Shown in pieces: positions 24,152 through 32,695 of a stretch of DNA of 64,000 nt. Source of the DNA: Ralstonia mannitolilytica. GTDB taxonomy: Bacteria > Pseudomonadota > Gammaproteobacteria > Burkholderiales > Burkholderiaceae. Position numbers and translations under genes: made by a program. Positions within the stretch are counted from its first letter, which is position 1. Every line of letters begins with the position of its first letter. The DNA is taken from positions 124,001 through 188,000 of the forward strand of contig NZ_CAJPVG010000006.1 of NCBI RefSeq assembly GCF_905397375.1. Reading direction: 5' to 3'. Below the pieces are notes generated by a model that did not search any database, was not told the origin of the DNA, and worked only from the letters and a program-made list of their open reading frames with translations.

Positions 24152-25120
24152 ATGCGCTTGCGCCAGATTGAAGTCTTCCGCGCCGTGATGCTGGTGGGCA
24201 CCGTCAGCGAGGCCGCGCGCATGCTCAACGTGTCGCAGCCCGTGGTGACGCGCGTGCTGCAACACACCGAGCTGCAGCTCGGCTTCCGCCTGTTCGATCG
24301 CACCAAGGGACGCTTGCAGCCTACCGCGGAGGCATTCGAGCTGTTCGCGGAGGTCGAACGCCTGTACCAGGAGGTCGAGCGCGTGCGGCGCGTGTCGGCC
24401 AACCTGCGCCACAAGGGGGCGGGGCGCCTGCGCGTGGCGGCCACGCCGAGCCTGGCGCCGAGCATTCTCGCGCCGGCTGTGCGCCGCTTCTCACAGCGTC
24501 ACCCCGACACGCTCGTGCGCGTGTTCACCCATCACACCGCCGAGATCGTGCAGGGCTTGCTCTCGCAGGATATTGATGTCGGCTTCGCCTTTGCGCCGCC
24601 CGTGCATCCCGCCATCAGCACGACGCCGGTTGCCCAGGGCCGCATCCTGCTGGCCGCACCGCGCGCGTGGGTCGGCGGAAAGACCGACGGTCGCGCGCTG
24701 CACAGGCTCGTCGCCGAGAAACCGTTCATCGGCCTCGAAGACCAGATCTCGCTCGGCTCGCTCGTCGGGCAGACGCTGGCACGCGGCGGACTGGCGCCGC
24801 AGTCGACGCTGGAGGTGCAGACGTATTCGCTGGCGCGCTCGCTGGTGGAGGAATCGCTGGGGGTGACGATGCTCGACCAGTTCACCGCCGCCACCGGCAG
24901 CATGGAGCGCATCGCGCTGTTCGCGCTGGAACCGGCGCAGACCTTCGATGTGCGCGCCATGCGTGCCGAGCACCATGCGCCGTCATCGCTGGCTGACAGC
25001 CTCGTGCAGTGCTTTGCCGAAGCGGCGCGCGCGTTGTCCGAGGAACTGCCGCAACGCCTGGAGCCGACACCGCTTGTGCTGAGCCCGTCAGCCGCGGAAG
25101 CCGACGACGCGGCGGACTGA
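24152..25120 (+). CDS. LysR-family transcriptional regulator
   Basis: A 322-residue LysR protein. Its start MRLRQIEVFRAVMLVGTVSEAARMLNVSQ resembles NocR/OccR- and CysB-like regulators that control amino-acid or opine use. The helix-turn-helix covers residues 1-62 and the effector domain about 92-295 (GRLRVAATPSLAPSILAPAV). The C-terminal 25 residues are a variable tail. It follows another LysR gene in the same orientation after 65 bp. Two regulators in tandem with no adjacent structural operon suggest that its targets lie elsewhere. Confidence 0.92.
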   Translation: MRLRQIEVFRAVMLVGTVSEAARMLNVSQPVVTRVLQHTELQLGFRLFDRTKGRLQPTAEAFELFAEVERLYQEVERVRRVSANLRHKGAGRLRVAATPSLAPSILAPAVRRFSQRHPDTLVRVFTHHTAEIVQGLLSQDIDVGFAFAPPVHPAISTTPVAQGRILLAAPRAWVGGKTDGRALHRLVAEKPFIGLEDQISLGSLVGQTLARGGLAPQSTLEVQTYSLARSLVEESLGVTMLDQFTAATGSMERIALFALEPAQTFDVRAMRAEHHAPSSLADSLVQCFAEAARALSEELPQRLEPTPLVLSPSAAEADDAAD

Positions 25121-25178
25121 CTTTTCGGGCCCGTACACGTCTAACGGGCTCCCGCTGATCTTCCAAGGAGACCGATCC

Positions 25179-25646
25179 ATGCGTCGTTCTGCAACCGCAA
25201 TGATGTTGGGCGTGGCGCTGGGCGCCGGCGTGTTCAGTGGCTTCGCCACCGCGCAGCAGTCGCCCGTGCCCGGCATGTCGTCCGACGATCTGAATACCGC
25301 GCTCGACTTTGCCAAGGCCGGGTTGAACAAGGCCATCGACCAGGCCCGCGCGTACTCCGCACTGCCGATCAAGGAGCCGCACGACGTGCGCTACAGCTGC
25401 GGGGGCGGCAAGACGCTGCTCGTGAAGTACATGACGGTGGGCGATACACCGCTGGCGGCCATCACGCTCGACGGCAAGACCCACGTGTTCGCCAACGTCA
25501 TCTCGGCGTCGGGCGCGCGTTATGCGTCGGGCCCGTACGTCTGGTGGACGAAGGGTCCCACCGGCTTCCTCACCGATGAGACGCTGCCCGCCAACCGCAA
25601 CGTCCTCTACCGCGACTGCAACGAAGCGACCAGCGGCCGCCCCTAG
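25179..25646 (+). CDS. Secreted MliC-type C-type lysozyme inhibitor
   Basis: A 155-residue protein with a signal peptide (cleavage near FATAQQ). The region at 68-150 matches the MliC/PliC fold: RYSCGGGKTLLVKYM, LDGKTHVF, then the inhibitory loop SGARYASGPYVWWTKGPTGFL, and a closing Cys in YRDCNEA that would pair with the first. MliC proteins sit in the periplasm or on the outer membrane and block c-type lysozyme through the loop around the conserved Ser/Tyr residues. No lipobox is present, so it is likely periplasmic. AAGGAGA precedes ATG 25179. Its stop overlaps the convergent MBL gene's stop. Confidence 0.82.
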   Translation: MRRSATAMMLGVALGAGVFSGFATAQQSPVPGMSSDDLNTALDFAKAGLNKAIDQARAYSALPIKEPHDVRYSCGGGKTLLVKYMTVGDTPLAAITLDGKTHVFANVISASGARYASGPYVWWTKGPTGFLTDETLPANRNVLYRDCNEATSGRP

Positions 25647-26605
25647 ATTTCCTGCAGGTCGCGGCCCACGATGATCTCGCCCTTGAAGTGCGGGCGCACC
25701 GCATCCAGCCACACCGCATCTTCCAGATACGGATAGCCGCCCGGCACGAAGTGCGACAGCACCAGCGTCTTCACCTTGGCCTCGGTGGCGATGCGGCCGA
25801 CGTCTTCGGTGGAGGTGTGGCTCGCCAGCAGATGCTCGCGCAGCGTCTTGGCATTCGGCTCGGTGGCGAGCAGCCTGTCGAGCGACGGCAGGTGCATCAC
25901 CTCGTGCACGAGCACGTCGGCGCCATAGGCCAGGCGCACGAGGTTTTCGCTCGGCGCCGTATCGCCGGAAATGACGATGGAGCGGTCTGCCGAATCAAAG
26001 CGGAACGCCAAGGCGGGCGCCACCGGGGGGTGCTTCACCAATGCGCTCGTGACCTTGACGTTGGCGTCTTGCATCACCAGCCCGCCTTCGGTGATCTCGT
26101 GCGGGTGGATCATCGGCGCCAGCGGCGGCCGGCCTTCGTCGGCAATGCGGGTGCGGATGTCGTAGTCGTACAGTTCGAGAAACCTGGTCGTCATCGCGGT
26201 CAGCGGGGGCGGGCCCCAGGCGTCGACGGGGCCGGTCAGGTCGGTGGCCCAGGCGAGCAGCATCAGCGTGCCGTAATCGGCGTTGTGGTCGGAGTGCTGA
26301 TGCGTGAGGAAGACGTGGCGAATGTCCTTGAGCTTGAGCCCCGCCGTTACATACTGGCGTGCGACACCGTTGCCGCAGTCCACCACGTACGACACGCCGT
26401 TGATGACGATCACCTGCGCCGGCGCTGAGCGGTTCTTCTTGGGCGTCGGCCCCCCGGCGGTGCCGAGCAGGATCAGGCGCGTGCCCTTGCCCGCCCCTGC
26501 CGCCGATGCTGCCATCGGCCAGCCTGCGGCGGCAGCGCCCGCGCCTGCGGCCAGTGCGCCTGCCTGCTGCATCCAGCGGCGGCGGTTGTTGCTGAATGCG
26601 TGCAT
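25643..26605 (-). CDS. Exported MBL-fold metallohydrolase
   Basis: A 320-residue protein. The N-terminus NNRRRWMQQAGALAAG resembles a Tat-type signal with Arg-rich start, followed by an Ala-rich hydrophobic segment to about residue 37. The metallo-beta-lactamase fold shows the metal motif THQHSDH near residue 101, a later ISGDTAPSENL, and SHFVPGGYP near the end. It resembles RNase Z/arylsulfatase-type MBL proteins. The substrate is not deducible. GAGGAG lies upstream of ATG 26605. The stop codon shares the bases CTAG with the convergent MliC gene. Confidence 0.88.
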   Translation of the reverse strand: MHAFSNNRRRWMQQAGALAAGAGAAAAGWPMAASAAGAGKGTRLILLGTAGGPTPKKNRSAPAQVIVINGVSYVVDCGNGVARQYVTAGLKLKDIRHVFLTHQHSDHNADYGTLMLLAWATDLTGPVDAWGPPPLTAMTTRFLELYDYDIRTRIADEGRPPLAPMIHPHEITEGGLVMQDANVKVTSALVKHPPVAPALAFRFDSADRSIVISGDTAPSENLVRLAYGADVLVHEVMHLPSLDRLLATEPNAKTLREHLLASHTSTEDVGRIATEAKVKTLVLSHFVPGGYPYLEDAVWLDAVRPHFKGEIIVGRDLQEI

Positions 26606-26640
26606 GCGGCGGTCTCCTCTCTGTTGTTGTGGGATGCGCC

Positions 26641-27123
26641 TCAGCGCGGCAGGCCGCCGACCTTCATGCCGGGCTTGATGCCCTTGCGCGAGAACCAGCC
26701 CTTGTTCATTTCGAGCGCATAGCGGCCGGCGCGGGTCGGGCAGTGGTTGTCTTCGGTCTGCGGCTTCATCTCGGCAATGTCGGAGATGGTGCCGTCCTCG
26801 GTGATGAACGCGATCGAGAGCGGCAGATCCGTGTTCTTCATCCAGAAGCAGTGTCCGGCAATCTCGTCGAACACGAACAGCATGCCGGCCGTGTCGGGCA
26901 TCGACTTGCGGAACATCAGCCCCGTCTCGCGAGACTGCGGGGTGGCGGCCACTTCAGCGTGGACCTTGTACATGCCGATCGTCAGATCGGTGACGGGCAG
27001 GCCGGTGTTCGGGCCGGTCGGCGTTTGCGCGAAGGCCGTGCCGGCGGCGATCGACAGGCACAGGCCGGCAAGCAGGCGGGAGAGCGTGGTCATGGCAAGC
27101 AAGGCAGAAACGAAACGCAACAT
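26641..27123 (-). CDS. DUF192 family exported protein
   Basis: A protein of about 160 residues with an N-terminal signal peptide ending near GTAFAQ. The remainder is the DUF192 domain: VHAEVAATPQSRETGLMFRKS, GMLFVFDE, HCFWMKNTDLPLSIAFI and the final WFSRKGIKPGMKV. The family is widespread and small, and its function is not established. The start is uncertain: ATG 27123 gives a 30-residue leader, while ATG 27093 gives a more standard signal peptide. It lies between the MBL hydrolase and the di-haem peroxidase, all on the minus strand. Confidence 0.88.
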   Translation of the reverse strand: MLRFVSALLAMTTLSRLLAGLCLSIAAGTAFAQTPTGPNTGLPVTDLTIGMYKVHAEVAATPQSRETGLMFRKSMPDTAGMLFVFDEIAGHCFWMKNTDLPLSIAFITEDGTISDIAEMKPQTEDNHCPTRAGRYALEMNKGWFSRKGIKPGMKVGGLPR

Positions 27124-27181
27124 GATCGGCACTCGACCTCCCGGCGTCAATGCGGCGAGGGCCCGCGGGGATAAAAAGTTG

Positions 27182-28513
27182 TTACCGCGTAGTGGCCTGG
27201 TCGGGCCGGATGGCGGCGGTCCTTGTGCCCGCCCTGGGCGCGTGCGCCGAGCGTGCCTTGTCCACCGCGGGGTCCGGCATCTGCGCCACGTAGCGCGCAT
27301 CGGTGAGCGTGCGCAGGAAGGCGACGATGTCGTCGATTTCGTCTTCCGTCAGCGCGGGTGTAGCGCCGGCGCGGCGGTTCATCGGCACAGCGTTCACGTT
27401 GATGTTGCCCTGGTATCTGGCTGGCACGTCGTCGAAACGCTTGCCGCCGGGGTACCACTGCGCCGGGTCGGTCGAGCGCGTGGCATAGAAGGCCACCGCA
27501 TCGCGCAGCGTGCGGAACACGCCGTTGTGCATGAACGTCTGCCGCACGGCCACGTTGCGCAGGCCGGCCGTGCGGAAGTAGCCGCACCACTGGTCGGGCT
27601 CGGGCCATCCGAGGGCGCGGGCGGTCTGGCACAGGCCGACGTCGAAGTGGCGCGCGTCCTTGTTGGCGGGCAGCCGCGGGTTGCGCGGCACGGCGATGGC
27701 GTCGTAGCCGAAATCGGTGAACAGCGAGCGCTCCGGGCGCGACGACGATTCCACCATCAGGTGGCACGAGGCGCAGTTGCCCTTGTCGGGGTTGCGGAAG
27801 AGGGCGAGGCCGCGCATCTCGGCCGGCGAAAGCGGCGTGCGCTTGCGCAGGAAATCATCAAAGCGCGAGGTGAACGGCGCCATCTCGTCGCTCTGGAAAT
27901 ACGCCTCCAGCGCCTTTCCCAGCGCGCCCACGAGCCGTTCGGGGTCGCGGACCGCATCGGCACCGAATTGCTGCGTCAGCGCTTGGCCGAGGTCCGTGCC
28001 GGCCACCTTGCGCTGCAGCGTGCGCGGCGAGCGATTGCCCATTTCATCGGGGCTGAACAGCGGGCCGCGAATCTGCTCGGCGATGGAGTCGGCACGGCCA
28101 TCGGCAAAGAAGCCGCCAAACGGCGACGGGAAGCTCGCGTCGTCGTCCTGGAAGAAGTACCGCTGCGGCACGTAACGCAGATACAGCAGCGATGGCGCAT
28201 TGCGCGCGGCCATGTGCCCCGGGCGGCTGCCTGCCGGCACGCCGATGCGCAGCGCCTCGCCCTTGAGCGTGGGCGCGAACGCCCGGCCGGGGTCATGGCA
28301 CGCCGCGCACGACGTGCCCTGCGGCTCCGACAGGCGCGGGTCGAAAAACACCCGCTTGCCGAGCGCGACGAGGTTCGGGTCGGGCTTGAACACGGCCGAC
28401 TCGGCAGGCGGCGGCACGGCGTCCAGCTTGGGCGTCATGCCAATCGATTCGGCCAGCGCCACACCCGGGATGAGTGTGGCGGCAACCCAAAGCGCAATGC
28501 GCAGGCGCTTCAA
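27182..28513 (-). CDS. Di-haem cytochrome c peroxidase/MauG family protein
   Basis: A protein of about 443 residues, exported. Two CXXCH haem c sites are visible: CAACH (69-73) and CASCH near residue 245, as in bacterial cytochrome c peroxidases and MauG. Intermediate motifs include GKRVFFDPRLSEP, AFAPTLKGEALRIG, RNAPSLLYL and a late FRTAGLRNVAVRQTFMHNGVF. These enzymes reduce hydrogen peroxide with electrons from cytochromes. The signal peptide (RIALWVAATLIPGVALAES) is in frame only from TTG 28513, which overlaps the upstream stop as TTGA, so I take that unusual start. It is coupled to the metallophosphoesterase gene. Confidence 0.87.
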   Translation of the reverse strand: MKRLRIALWVAATLIPGVALAESIGMTPKLDAVPPPAESAVFKPDPNLVALGKRVFFDPRLSEPQGTSCAACHDPGRAFAPTLKGEALRIGVPAGSRPGHMAARNAPSLLYLRYVPQRYFFQDDDASFPSPFGGFFADGRADSIAEQIRGPLFSPDEMGNRSPRTLQRKVAGTDLGQALTQQFGADAVRDPERLVGALGKALEAYFQSDEMAPFTSRFDDFLRKRTPLSPAEMRGLALFRNPDKGNCASCHLMVESSSRPERSLFTDFGYDAIAVPRNPRLPANKDARHFDVGLCQTARALGWPEPDQWCGYFRTAGLRNVAVRQTFMHNGVFRTLRDAVAFYATRSTDPAQWYPGGKRFDDVPARYQGNINVNAVPMNRRAGATPALTEDEIDDIVAFLRTLTDARYVAQMPDPAVDKARSAHAPRAGTRTAAIRPDQATTR

Positions 28514-30024
28514 GGTGCGACGAAGCCGGTCTTGTCGCACACCAGGCTCGAACCGTTCTGCGTGCACGTCGTCAGCAGCTTGCCGTTGACGGTGTACGCC
28601 TTGAACAGCCAGCCCTTGGCGGGCGCCGGCTGGCGGTCCATCACCATGAAGCCGAACGAGTTGTTGTGCGAGATGCTGCCCACCGTCACACCGGAGGCCG
28701 GGCTGATGGCCGGGAACGGATCGGGCAGGGCCACATCCAGCGAATCGCCGGCGTTGCCCGCCACGATGGTCGCCGGATGGTTGCTGGTGAAGTTGATGGC
28801 CTGGAAGTCGTGCACGTGACCATGTAGCGCCACCTGCACGCCGGGCGGGTAGTAGGCCGTGGCGTTCAGGCTGTTCATGACCGACAGCAGTGCCGCGTTG
28901 CCGCCCAGCGGCGTGCCCCCTGCGATCGGCACGAAGCCGAGGATCGGGTGGTGGTTGGTGAAGATCGACATCACGCCCGGCTTGGCGGCCAGCGTACCGA
29001 CGGTGGCGAACTGCTTCTGGTAGGTCTGGAACCACGGGTCGGTGGTCGCCAGCGGCGTGGTGCCCGCCTTGGCCGAATCGAACACGATGACTTGCGTATC
29101 GCTCCCGATGGCCACGGCGTACGGGTCCGACGCGTTGGCTGCGGTGTCGTTGGCCGGGTTGTCGCACGAGCGGTCCGCGGAATACGGGCGCGGATCGAGG
29201 AAGCGATACCAGCCCTGGCCGGCGCGCGCGCATTCCTCGTGATTGCCGCGCACCAGCACCCACGGGGCGGCGGCCATCAGCGGGGCGGCGGGCTGGAACA
29301 GGTCGGCCTGCCATGTATCCCAGCCGTAGCCCCACGGGCTGCCCTGGCAGCCGGCCACGTCGGGCGGGCAGGCGTTTTCGCGGTAGTGGTAGTCGCCCAC
29401 GTGCAGGACGAGGTCGGGTTTCATGGCCGCTGCCGTGGCGGCAGCAGTCGAGAACGGCCACGACAGCGGATCGTTGCACGCCTGGAACGTGTTGCTCGAC
29501 TTCTTCATGCGGCAGCCGGTGTCCGCCAGGATCACCACGCGTTGCGGGTTGGCCTTGGGCAGCGGCAGCACACGGGAGCCGATCGACGCGGCCTTGGCGG
29601 TCGATGCCACCGTGGCCTCGCAGGCGCTCACCGGAAAGGACGAAGCCTTGGAATCGCTCGCGGCGCTGGCGGTGGTGCGTTGTGCCACGGTGCCGGCGGC
29701 CACGCGCAGGCTCATGCGGGTGGTGGAGCCGTCCACCGTCAGCAGCGGACACACGGAGCTGTCGGCCGGTGTTGCGCCGTTCGTGTAGCTCGTGGCGACG
29801 CGGACGATGGCCTGATTGTTGTCACCGATCTCCACCCACGCGGCCTGGATATTGGCATCCGCCGTGGCGGCGTCAGCCGGCGCGGGCGTCGGTGCAGGCG
29901 TGGAATCGGAGGACGAGCCGCCGCAGCCTGCGATCACGGCTGCCGCAGCCAGCGCGGCAAGAGAGAGCATCGTCAACACGGTGCGTTTGCGCCGCACCGC
30001 AGCGAACATCGATCGGAATTCCAT
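28510..30024 (-). CDS. Metallophosphoesterase lipoprotein
   Basis: A 504-residue protein with a lipobox (VIAGCGG, Cys about residue 34), so it is probably attached to a membrane facing the periplasm. The calcineurin-like fold is shown by the metal motifs VILADTGCR, LHVGDYHYRE, VLVRGNHEE, TNHHPIL and LHGHVHDFQ in the expected order. The Asp of motif 1 is followed by TG rather than the usual H. Residues about 35-160 form an extra N-terminal domain that may be beta-sandwich. It probably hydrolyses phosphate esters or diesters. AGGGAAGG precedes ATG 30024. Its stop overlaps the di-haem peroxidase start. Confidence 0.87.
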   Translation of the reverse strand: MEFRSMFAAVRRKRTVLTMLSLAALAAAAVIAGCGGSSSDSTPAPTPAPADAATADANIQAAWVEIGDNNQAIVRVATSYTNGATPADSSVCPLLTVDGSTTRMSLRVAAGTVAQRTTASAASDSKASSFPVSACEATVASTAKAASIGSRVLPLPKANPQRVVILADTGCRMKKSSNTFQACNDPLSWPFSTAAATAAAMKPDLVLHVGDYHYRENACPPDVAGCQGSPWGYGWDTWQADLFQPAAPLMAAAPWVLVRGNHEECARAGQGWYRFLDPRPYSADRSCDNPANDTAANASDPYAVAIGSDTQVIVFDSAKAGTTPLATTDPWFQTYQKQFATVGTLAAKPGVMSIFTNHHPILGFVPIAGGTPLGGNAALLSVMNSLNATAYYPPGVQVALHGHVHDFQAINFTSNHPATIVAGNAGDSLDVALPDPFPAISPASGVTVGSISHNNSFGFMVMDRQPAPAKGWLFKAYTVNGKLLTTCTQNGSSLVCDKTGFVAP

Positions 30025-30131
30025 CGCGCCTTCCCTGTTTCTTGTTGTGAGGAACGCGCAACGTACCCAAGCTAGATGGCGCTATTTTGACAGCCCCACT
30101 TGCGTGCTGGGGTATCGGCCAAAGCGGGGCG

Positions 30132-30163
30132 AAAAAAAAGCAGATGCATAAGCATCTGCTTTC
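30132..30163. terminator. Bidirectional terminator hairpin
   Basis: AAAGCAGATGC-ATAA-GCATCTGCTTT forms a 9-11-bp stem. The minus strand continues into eight T residues after the stem. It lies 43 bp past the stop of the Lys/Ala/His-rich peptide gene and would insulate it from the metallophosphoesterase gene downstream. Confidence 0.88.
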
Positions 30164-30205
30164 TCTGGGCCAGCCGAGCCGCGAGGGCCCGGCGTCGCCA
30201 CAAGC

Positions 30206-30409
30206 TTATTGCTGGGCAGCCGGAGCCGAAGCGTCAGCAGCAGCGGCCTTCTTGGCCTTCTTGTGGTGGTGCTTCTTGGCCTTCTTGGCCTTCGGAGCAG
30301 CCTTTTCAGCGGCCGGAGCAGCAGCTGCGTCAGCAGCCGGGGCCGAGGCTTGAGCGAACACACCGGTGGCGAACAGGCCGGCGATCAGGGCAGCGATCAG
30401 CTTCTTCAT
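30206..30409 (-). CDS. Small secreted Lys/Ala/His-rich protein
   Basis: A 67-residue protein. Residues 1-19 form a signal peptide (MKKLIAALIAGLFATGVFA). The mature part is low complexity: an Ala/Pro stretch, then a basic block around KKAKKHHHKKAKK, then an Ala/Ser/Gln tail. AAGGA lies 7 bases before ATG 30409 and a strong terminator follows. Similar short, lysine-rich exported proteins are common in Burkholderiales, but I know no proven function. The His/Lys cluster could bind metals, nucleic acid or the anionic cell surface, which is only inference. Confidence 0.85.
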   Translation of the reverse strand: MKKLIAALIAGLFATGVFAQASAPAADAAAAPAAEKAAPKAKKAKKHHHKKAKKAAAADASAPAAQQ

Positions 30410-30687
30410 GGTGAATCCTTTTATAGATCAGTGAGTTAAACCATCGACCCGCTAAATGAGTCATCTGCAATAACGCAGCCCGTTACAGGCCCGTTGACAC
30501 GCCGGATCGAATTTTTTGCGGGCGGCGACGAAAGTCCCGGCACACGCGGATCCGCGATGTGAACCATGTTGCGCCACGCAAGAAAGTTGCCCGACGCGCC
30601 GCCTGCGGGCCGCCATTTCGGACTCGTCTGATAGGAGGGCGCCGCTGCGGACCTTGAGAATGCAGGCCCGTTTTCCTTCATGCTGCC

Positions 30688-31155
30688 GTGTCCCCGCTTT
30701 CGTTGTCGCTTTCCCCGCCCAAGCCGGAGCCGCTTCGGCGCCGCGACGTGCTGCTGGCCGCCGGTGGTTGGGTGGCGCTCGCCGCCTTGCCGGGAGTTTT
30801 CCGCTCCGCGCCGGGGCCCAGTTCGCACCTCGACGATTTCCTTCTGGTATCGGAGACGATCGCCGGAGCGCCGCTGGACCGCCGTGCGGCCCTGGCACGT
30901 TTGTGCCCCTTGCTCGAGGCGGACGGCCGCTTCGGCGACCACATCCAGACGCTCGCCTGGCTGGTGCGCCGTCACCCCGGTCTGGATGCCGCGGGGCTGG
31001 CCGGGTTGCTGAACACCGACGCTTCCGCCGGGCTGCGCGACGCGTTGGCCCGGGTTGTCGCCGCCTGGAGCGCGCTGCCCGACGCCGCGCCGGCACTGAC
31101 GGATGCCCGCACCGTTGTCGCACACCGTCCGGACGGTGGTTTGCCCGGCAGCTAG
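30688..31155 (+). CDS. Tat-exported protein resembling the small subunit of sorbitol-type dehydrogenases
   Basis: A 155-residue protein starting at GTG 30688. The N-terminal RRRDVLLAAGGWVALAALPG is a twin-arginine signal. The segment FLLVSETIAGAPLDRRAALARLCPLLEADGRF resembles the small (gamma) subunit of FAD-dependent sugar/sorbitol dehydrogenases, which guides export of a large flavoprotein. Normally a GMC flavoprotein and a cytochrome follow, but here isocitrate dehydrogenase follows and no partner is present. The family call is from pattern recall, so moderate. A weak start and no clear ribosome site add doubt. Confidence 0.55.
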   Translation: MSPLSLSLSPPKPEPLRRRDVLLAAGGWVALAALPGVFRSAPGPSSHLDDFLLVSETIAGAPLDRRAALARLCPLLEADGRFGDHIQTLAWLVRRHPGLDAAGLAGLLNTDASAGLRDALARVVAAWSALPDAAPALTDARTVVAHRPDGGLPGS

Positions 31156-31228
31156 GGGCCGGTCCGCCACGCGCGGGAGTATGGCGGATGGTGAAATTTT
31201 CCGGCATAATGCGGAATTCACTCTTGTG

Positions 31229-31240
31229 TCTTATATAAGA
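31229..31240. promoter_or_regulatory. icd: Perfect palindrome TCTTATATAAGA upstream of icd
   Basis: A 12-bp perfect inverted repeat 167 bp before the icd start, in an AT-rich patch. Similar TCTTATATAAGA elements are, as I recall, found in front of other beta-proteobacterial TCA-cycle genes and linked to a GntR-family regulator. That link is from memory and not checked. Apart from this site, 31156-31407 contains only the icd leader. Confidence 0.55.
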
Positions 31241-31407
31241 GTTGCGGCTTGCAAGGATTTTGTGCGGTGCATCGTGAGAGCGCCATCGCGGGCCGCTAGA
31301 ATCGCCAGTTCATTGCAGCGTGCCGCATCGGCCAACCCGCGCGCGGCGCGCTGTGCTGTCAACCCCCACCGTCCATCCGCTCACCTGCGGTCAGCACTGG
31401 AGTCGTC

Positions 31408-32658
31408 ATGTACCAACACATCAAGGTCCCGGCCGGCGAGAAGATCACCGTCAACAAGGACTTCTCCCTGAACGTCCCCGACAACCCCATCATTCCCTAC
31501 ATCGAGGGCGACGGCACGGGCTTCGACATCACGCCGGTCATGATCAAGGTCGTGGACGCCGCGGTCGAGAAGGCCTACGCCGGCAAGCGCAAGATTTCCT
31601 GGATGGAAATCTACGCCGGGGAAAAGTCGACCAAGGTGTACGGCCCGGACGTATGGCTGCCCGAAGAGACCCTGCAAGTCCTGAAGGACTACGTGGTGTC
31701 CATCAAGGGCCCGCTGACGACGCCGGTGGGCGGCGGCATCCGTTCGCTCAACGTGGCGCTGCGCCAGGAGCTGGACCTGTACGTCTGCCTGCGCCCGGTG
31801 CGCTACTTCAAGGGTGTGCCGTCGCCGGTGCGTGAGCCCGAGAAGACCGACATGGTCATCTTCCGCGAGAACTCGGAAGACATCTACGCCGGCATCGAAT
31901 GGGCCGCCGAGAGCGAGCAGGCCAAGAAGGTCATCGCCTTCCTGCGCAACGAAATGGGCGTGAAGAAGATCCGTTTTCCGGAAACGTCGGGCATCGGCAT
32001 CAAGCCGGTGTCGAAGGAAGGCACGCAGCGCCTGGTGCGCAAGGCCATCCAGTACGCGATCGACAACGACAAGCCGTCGGTCACGCTGGTGCACAAGGGC
32101 AACATCATGAAGTTCACGGAAGGCGGCTTCCGTGACTGGGGTTACGAACTGGCTCAGAAGGAATTCGGCGCCGAGCTGATCGACGGCGGCCCGTGGTGCA
32201 AGTTCAAGAACCCGAAGACGGGCAAGGAAATCATCGTCAAGGACGCCATTGCCGACGCCTTCCTGCAGCAGATCCTGCTGCGTCCGGCCGAGTACTCGGT
32301 CATCGCCACGCTGAACCTGAACGGCGACTACATCTCCGACGCCCTGGCCGCGCAAGTCGGCGGTATCGGTATCGCCCCGGGTGCCAACCTGTCGGATTCG
32401 GTGGCAATGTTCGAAGCCACCCACGGCACCGCGCCGAAGTACGCGGGCAAGGACTACGTGAACCCGGGTTCGGAAATCCTGTCGGCCGAAATGATGCTGC
32501 GCCACATGGGCTGGACGGAAGCCGCTGATCTGATCATCAGCTCGATGGAAAAGTCGATCCTGTCGAAGAAGGTCACGTATGACTTCGCCCGTCTGCTGGA
32601 AGGCGCGACCCAAGTGTCGTGCTCGGGCTTCGGTCAGGTGATGATCGAGAATATGTAA
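31408..32658 (+). CDS. icd: NADP-dependent isocitrate dehydrogenase
   Basis: A 416-residue enzyme of the TCA cycle that oxidises isocitrate to 2-oxoglutarate and makes NADPH. It opens like the E. coli enzyme (VNKDFSLNVPDNPIIPYIEGDGTG). It has the substrate-binding PLTTPVGGGIRSLNVALRQ with the regulatory Ser, RENSEDIYAGIE, the Lys/Tyr active-site region, and NGDYISDALAAQVGGIGIAPGAN. The coenzyme site reads HGTAPKYAGKDYVNPGSEILS, the NADP-type sequence with Lys/Tyr before the VNP motif. GGAG lies 6 bases before ATG 31408. It is a single gene followed by a strong terminator. Confidence 0.98.
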   Translation: MYQHIKVPAGEKITVNKDFSLNVPDNPIIPYIEGDGTGFDITPVMIKVVDAAVEKAYAGKRKISWMEIYAGEKSTKVYGPDVWLPEETLQVLKDYVVSIKGPLTTPVGGGIRSLNVALRQELDLYVCLRPVRYFKGVPSPVREPEKTDMVIFRENSEDIYAGIEWAAESEQAKKVIAFLRNEMGVKKIRFPETSGIGIKPVSKEGTQRLVRKAIQYAIDNDKPSVTLVHKGNIMKFTEGGFRDWGYELAQKEFGAELIDGGPWCKFKNPKTGKEIIVKDAIADAFLQQILLRPAEYSVIATLNLNGDYISDALAAQVGGIGIAPGANLSDSVAMFEATHGTAPKYAGKDYVNPGSEILSAEMMLRHMGWTEAADLIISSMEKSILSKKVTYDFARLLEGATQVSCSGFGQVMIENM

Positions 32659-32695
32659 GCATGTCGCTCGCGGCTCCGGCCGCGATGGATATGAC

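Noticed and set aside
31220..31240. Possible -35/-10 promoter made of TTGTGT and TATATA before icd
   Set aside because: The two boxes are too close together to work as a sigma-70 pair, so I kept only the palindrome.
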